Below, in pieces: positions 58,841-64,000 of a stretch of DNA of 64,000 nucleotides (within the stretch, counting starts at the first letter, position 1; each line of letters begins with the position of its first letter). The DNA is from Paramecium tetraurelia. Its lineage: Eukaryota > Ciliophora > Oligohymenophorea > Peniculida > Parameciidae. The stretch covers positions 3,127 to 67,126 of the forward strand of contig NW_001799533.1 of NCBI RefSeq assembly GCF_000165425.1, read 5' to 3'. Under the pieces are notes generated by a model. It did no database searches. It saw only the letters and a list, made by a program, of their open reading frames with translations, and had not been told where the DNA came from. Made by a program: the position numbers and the translations under genes.

Positions 58841-59692
58841 ATAATGAGATTTAGATTAGAGTTCTAAGAATAATAATCGCAATATTCAAAAGTGTGCAAC
58901 GATGACAACAAATAAAATCTATTAAAAATAAATGTAGTTGAGGATAATGTAATGATTTCAATTTATCCTAGCTTGACGACTACATTTTTTTTGATTGGAA
59001 GAACACAAACTTTTAGTTAACTAGCATCAATGAATAAAATTTATTGAAGAAAGCAAGTTCTATTAGACCTACATCGAAACAAGTCAAAAAAAACTATTGA
59101 TCTTCATAGAATATTTATACAGTTTAACTAAAACATTAATATCACACCCCATCATTTTGAAATAGAGTAATTAAATTCACAATTTCTTTTTTATTTGATG
59201 ATAGTTTTTGAGGTTTTTAAAAATTTCAACTTATTATCTCAAAACATTAAAAATACTTTTGATATCTAAAATTCTAGGCATTATGGATGGCTAAGATTTC
59301 ATTACCAGAATATTAAAATTAATTATGTTAAATTCTTCAATTTAAAAATCTAAAAATTTCCATTAATTTTTACCAAAATAGTTTTAAAAAATGGTGTGTA
59401 ATTTCCTTTTACTTTTCAAAATCAAAGTGTCTTAATTATGGTTTTCTCCCTCAAAAGATAATATGAATCATTTATTATAATTTTATTAATTTAAACCAAC
59501 TAAGATTCTAAAGAGTTAAATTAAAACTGTAAATAAAGATATATTTTCAATTTAAATTTTAATATAGACTATTTTTAAAGTAATCAGTAGAAGTAATTTA
59601 CATTGAATGATCCTCAGAAAAGGAATAAATTAAACTTAATACTAATTTTATAATAAATTTAAGGTTCAATTTGTTAATTATATATTTATCAG
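58841..59692. other. Long AT-rich intergenic region
   Basis: About 850 bp with no convincing frame on either strand; homopolymeric A/T tracts dominate. It contains the promoter of the following membrane protein gene. Confidence 0.4.
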
Positions 59693-61169
59693 ATGAATAA
59701 ATATGGCACTCGATTTAAAGATCGACTTTTAGAAAAATAATATTTAATCCATAAAGTTAAGGTTATATAGTTTCCTGTACTAACATATTTGACTATTGGC
59801 GGCTGTATATTATTACTTGCAAATACAATTGTGAATCTGGTAGATGTCAATTACACAAATGCATTAATTACAGGAGGCGTTATGACATATTTATTATTCC
59901 AATATATGGTTTTGAGAAAATATGAAGCACTTAAATTGAGCTATTGCAATTTGGCATTAATGATGACAAATTTCGCTTCATTGGTTTTTGAAATCATAAT
60001 CTATCCATCCTATGATTATTACGATGGTTATTTACTTGGATCTAATCAAATGCTGGTGCATACAATTCTGATGTTTGCTTGTAATTTGGAATTAGGTATC
60101 TTTAGCAATATGGTATTAACAATTGTAAGAGTTGTCATAGTTGTTGAAGATTCGGACAACCTTTCTGCCTAATAATACTTTTATTCCATTATTGTGACAT
60201 TGAGTTTCATGGTCATTTAATATCAAATTGAAAAACAATATCGACAATCATTTCTTCTACAATTCAAAGACAACAGTTGGGGTATTAATAATTATAAATA
60301 ATCAAATAGAGATCCTAGTTCCACTACTGCTGAAAAAGCCATTTTTCATTTTCACTTTCAATCGTGATACTTATATGTATGAAACCATAATGAGTTCCTA
60401 AAAGGAATTCTTTAACTCCGAAAAACCTCTTAGTACTTTCTTGTTTAAATCAAGAGTAAAATAGCAGACGCTCGAGCAATATTTAATTAAAAAAACTATT
60501 ACAACGGAACATAAGAAGTAATCCTCATGTTTATTTAACAATCAGATGGATATTGAATATTAGATGAAGAAACTGAAGGTTTCTATAGTGTGTTGTAAGT
60601 TTGAACAGTTGATTTACACTATTACTATAGACTCAGAAGATCCACTCATAAATCAAACCAATATTAAATTAAACTAAGCTTTATAAAATTGTAGAACCTT
60701 ACTTAATACTTAGATTTTGCAAATCAATAAAGTTCTAGGTGTTTATTTATAAGATACCTTTAGCCCTTTACTAAGGGATCTTAGAATATCCCTTTATGAA
60801 GTATATTATAAATAATTATCAAATCAAAAATTATAATTAGTAAAAATGAAAAAATTATTACTCAAATGTTCAAAAATATTCGAAAATCCTACTACTAAAA
60901 TAAAGATTGATTGCTGTGAATAAATTCGATTTGTTACTATAAAACCCACTTTAATCTTATTTCTATTTGAATTATTTAAATTGGTTGAGAAGAATTAACA
61001 AGTATAGATATGCATAAATCAAAAAAATACTACGACTATGTTTATCTATGGTTTAAAGCAGATTCCCAAAACTGAACAATTTAAGGAATGCTAATAAACC
61101 CTAATAGATAGCACTCATTTTGAGACTTAATGTAATATTTTCTTACGAAAACTTAGATTTTTCATTTGA
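59693..61169 (+). CDS. Membrane sensor with degenerate histidine-kinase-like region, 482 aa
   Basis: ATG 59693, one 28-nt intron near 60280-60307, TGA 61167-61169, 482 aa. Residues 25-180 contain about six TM helices (LTIGGCILLLANTIVNL; ITGGVMTYLLFQYMVL; MVLTIVRVVIVVE). After QYRQSFLLQFKDNSWEIL and LKKPFFIFTFNRD, a linker resembling that of ciliate sensor histidine kinases, comes a helical region and a stretch (RFVTIKPTLILFLFELFKLVEKN) that has the shape of an ATPase N-box but lacks the key asparagine. No phospho-accepting H-box histidine was recognised. I read it as a kinase-dead or strongly diverged relative. Coding-like sequence continues to about 61470, so a further 3' exon is possible. 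Confidence 0.5.
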
Positions 61170-61487
61170 ATTTTAAAAGTCTCCATCTTCTCATTTTAAT
61201 TTTGAGAATTAGCATAAATACTAACAATTGGATTGATTAATTTAATATTATCTATAATTATATATATATACTGAGACTCCTTATTAGCCAGAGGTATGAT
61301 CAAGATATTTTTGTTGTACGAAGATTTAATGACATAATGTAGAAATTCGAAATTCAAAATTTAAAGAATATAAGATTAAACTATCAGCTGTAGATTGTAA
61401 AAAAAGGGAAAGATATATTTCAGTATTAATTCAAATACTCAACTAATATAAATTAACTAAAATAATATTAAATAAAATATTAAAATA

Positions 61488-61972
61488 ATGTAATACTCAA
61501 ACACTTACGAGTCAGTTGTTAAGACTTAGGTAGTTAGTGGATAGGATCAAAAACCACTAAATTTAGGATTGACTGATGTTGAAGGAGCCAAGGTTAGTTT
61601 GTCAATATAGAATATAGGCTGTTGCAAGAAGACTGTTTGATACTTACGATAGAGATAGGAATGGATAAATTGATAATGTTGAAGTAGTTCCAATGATTGT
61701 GGATGTCTATAAATCATTTAATCGAATTTTCTCACCAGCCAGAGGAGATATTGACTCTTTTTATAAGTTGAAAATGATTGATATATTTTTATAGAGTGTT
61801 AGATAGAAATCAAGATGGAAAGATAACCTATTAAGATCTTGAAGATTTATGCATCAGATATCTAACTAACTAAACACCAACAAATATTAGAGCATCTGAG
61901 GGTCCTCGTTAAAGTGGTATCCAATAGACATCACAAACAGTCACTTCACAATACAGAAGAACCTAATTTTGA
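61488..61972 (+). CDS. EF-hand calcium-binding protein, 143 aa
   Basis: ATG 61488, introns of 25 nt (near 61594-61618) and 28 nt (near 61767-61794), TGA 61970-61972, 143 aa. Two canonical EF-hand loops are visible: DTYDRDRNGQIDNVEV and DRNQDGKITYQDLE, with all calcium-coordinating positions filled by acidic or polar residues. A 40-residue N-terminus precedes them, and a serine/threonine/glutamine-rich tail follows. Such small two-EF proteins are frequent in ciliates and act as calcium sensors; no target is known. It ends 48 bp before the convergent stop at 62021. Confidence 0.85.
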
Positions 61973-62020
61973 TTGTGATTGGTATATAAAAACGAATTGC
62001 CAAAATAATAAAATTCATTC

Positions 62021-64000
62021 TCAATACTATCTGCTTGTAATACTACCAAAAACCAATTGGATATGGGGTTCATCTTGGATATCAACTCTTTCAGTATTAT
62101 TTTTCATGAATATTTGAGACGATTAAAGATTTTAGCATAGCATTTCCAATTAATTGGAGTATATTCTAGAAAACAATCGTTTAATGTCATCATCCATAAA
62201 TTATAGTATGGCCTCATCAGTTTAAGTGAGTTCTTGCTTTTTAATTAATTTTGAATAGGCCTCATAAGCATCATCCAATCTGAGTACATCTGGTTTTTCA
62301 TTTTCCAAAATGAATTTATATTCTTGCTTTTATTCTAATTCCTTTATTTTTTTTTCGAAATTATCATCAAACATATCATAAGGTATCATAGGTTTTGGTA
62401 TATAATTAAATAGAGCCAATTGATCTTTGTTTAATAAGATATGTTTCAACTTATCCAATTCATTGAATTTTGTGATCAACTAACAAATATCTAATTTATT
62501 AATTATTTTATTCATAGCATATTTTAATTGTCGTTATTTGTCCTTTTTGAAACCCAATAAGAATTTGAGATTGTCAATTAGAGTAAAATTTAACGAAGAC
62601 TTTTTTTTTCTTAAGAATTTTTTGATTTCCTATTAAGTTTTTGAGAATTCAGCAAAAGACTTTCTAATTTAAATGTTTTCTGATTTCTGAACATCCCCAG
62701 GGTAATCTTTGACATCGCTTTTATTTAATTGATTTCCAATCGGAACCGATTTGGCCACTGACAATATATCTAGATCAAGGGATTCCTTGCTTTCAAATCT
62801 AAAGATTTTGTTGGCCATAGCTAGATTCATTGAAGAGAACAAGACAGGATAGAATAGACAATTGAAAAAAATGATCGTGATTTACCACAGACCTCCAATT
62901 TATCCCAACAGAGTGTAGAGTTTAAGATAACTCCTTTGATATTGATTTCTTCTCTGTTCTAAGAAGATAGAATTTTGGACCAGATATTACTGATTATAAG
63001 GTACATTGTCCTCTTTGATGGTGGATTGCATAATGGCAGTATCCAAAAGATTGTCAGTCTGCAAAATACCATAATCGGTAGTAGTTTCAGTGACTTTGAA
63101 GGTGGAATGTATGGACTTTGAGTTGGTTAAGGAAAATGGGGAATATTAAATGGAGATGACATCTTCATATGGTTTAGAGGGAGAGTGCATTTGGATTAAG
63201 GTGTCGCTTAAATACATGACCTAAGAGTATGATTTGGATGTACTTACAAAAAAGCCTGTTTACATCTAGCTGTTGATTTCTTCCAAAGGAGCACAGCCTT
63301 AATAATTGGTAGTATTTTTGCATATGCTAAAAGTTACTGTCAAAAATTAAAATCGATCTTCCTGACTATATCCTTGGAGTTGCTACAACCATACTATTAA
63401 TTGATACCAAAGGGTATTATTGCCAATAGTCGATGGATGGACAATACATATATTGAAGTTTAAATTTTTGAAAATAGTCCTGCTGATATTGTGATGAAAA
63501 GTGCTTTTCCATTTGACATGGCTCTAATGGTATATTGGAGCAGCTGATTAATACTTTAGGGATCATACTTATAATCTATTTGGGAAACTCCTTCTGCATT
63601 TAAATAACGATTTCTTAGACAATTTTGTACATTCAAAGTGAAATATTTGTTTAACGTTTGCAACGAACTTAATTGTGGATTTGCGATTGTCAACACAAAT
63701 GTAAAATTATTATTCCCAAAGTACAAGGGCTAAATACATTATTGATTCATACAGACGTGTTTGATGGTTGAAGTTCTGAGAATACTACCCGAGGGTTATC
63801 TCGATTTGACAAATCTAATAATTCATGGGCGATGTAATATAAATAAGCGAAGCAAATTAATATGGTTAGAATTTAGCCTAAGGGAGTAGAGAACTTTTGC
63901 CTCTTCAAAATTCTAAATTGAGGAAGGATTCCAAAAAAATCGAAGCGCTCTATTACTTATGTGGTTAGATGTTTTGTGCAAGTTTAAGGTTTTTGAAATT
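62021..64000 (-). CDS. Ciliate-type two-TM membrane protein, 5' end beyond window
   Basis: The frame enters from the right edge and ends at TGA 62023-62021. One clear 27-nt intron (near 63221-63247) and at least one more near 63400-63450 are needed. A lumenal, cysteine-containing region (FSICKNTTNYQGCAPLEEIN) with alternating strands is followed by RSYLKLYTLLGQIGGLWQIT and a TM segment (ITIIFFNCLFYPVLFSSM), then a cytosolic tail of about 270 residues with charged helices (INKLDICQLITKFNELDKLK and LLNKDQLALFNYIPKP). The pattern YxKxxxLLGQIGG before the last TM is one I recall from a large ciliate family of two-TM proteins of unknown function. Partial. Confidence 0.6.

Overview
The window reads as the left end of a macronuclear chromosome of a Paramecium species, most likely of the P. 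aurelia group. It opens with C3A3-type telomeric repeats, is very AT-rich, and every readable gene uses TAA and TAG as glutamine with TGA as the only stop. Genes are interrupted by very short introns (about 19-37 nt, GT...AG) and packed with short intergenic gaps. All gene models below were built by eye with this code and these introns; for nearly all of them the spliced length is a multiple of three, which supports the exon joins.

Layout. 1-37: telomere. 38-4886: subtelomere with coding-like exon pieces on the + strand that do not assemble into intact genes. 4887-12300: TPR gene, Kelch-like gene, an EGF/TM/RING-H2 ubiquitin ligase, an HTH protein and a membrane protein. 13147-18786: a nine-TM protein, SYF1 (Prp19-associated splicing complex) and a TRAPPC2L-like trafficking subunit, all on the minus strand. 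18993-26190: a basic GRP-motif protein, an F-box-like/dynein-stalk-like protein, a coiled-coil protein and PRL1/Prp46 (also Prp19-associated). 26349-34340: a small unresolved gene, DNAJB-type chaperone, NDUFS8 of complex I, a PHO84-type phosphate transporter, a hypothetical gene, a decayed FAH-family pseudogene and a Ser/Thr kinase. 34356-46563: a tight mostly + strand block of small TM, helical, LRR and coiled-coil genes, EF-hand and Mei2-like genes, several of ciliary type. 46900-50041: an unresolved small gene, membralin and cyclin H. 50291-50410: a 5S rRNA gene with a T-run. 50513-64000: an Aurora-like kinase with DLG in place of DFG, a tiny basic gene, a TPH-type coiled coil, a second bipartite HTH protein, an outer-dynein-arm docking subunit, a mitochondrial p32/MAM33 protein, a degenerate sensor-kinase-like membrane protein, an EF-hand protein and a truncated ciliate-type membrane protein.

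Themes. Cilium genes (ODAD-type docking subunit, LRRC43-like, CFAP97-like, TPH coiled coil, LRR/coiled coil) are concentrated between 35 and 57 kb. Two partners of one splicing complex lie 7 kb apart. Mitochondrial functions are NDUFS8 and p32. The least conventional gene is 20012-22685, where F-box-like segments precede a stalk/microtubule-binding-like region without any AAA motor. No retrovirus-like or Polinton-like element was recognised.
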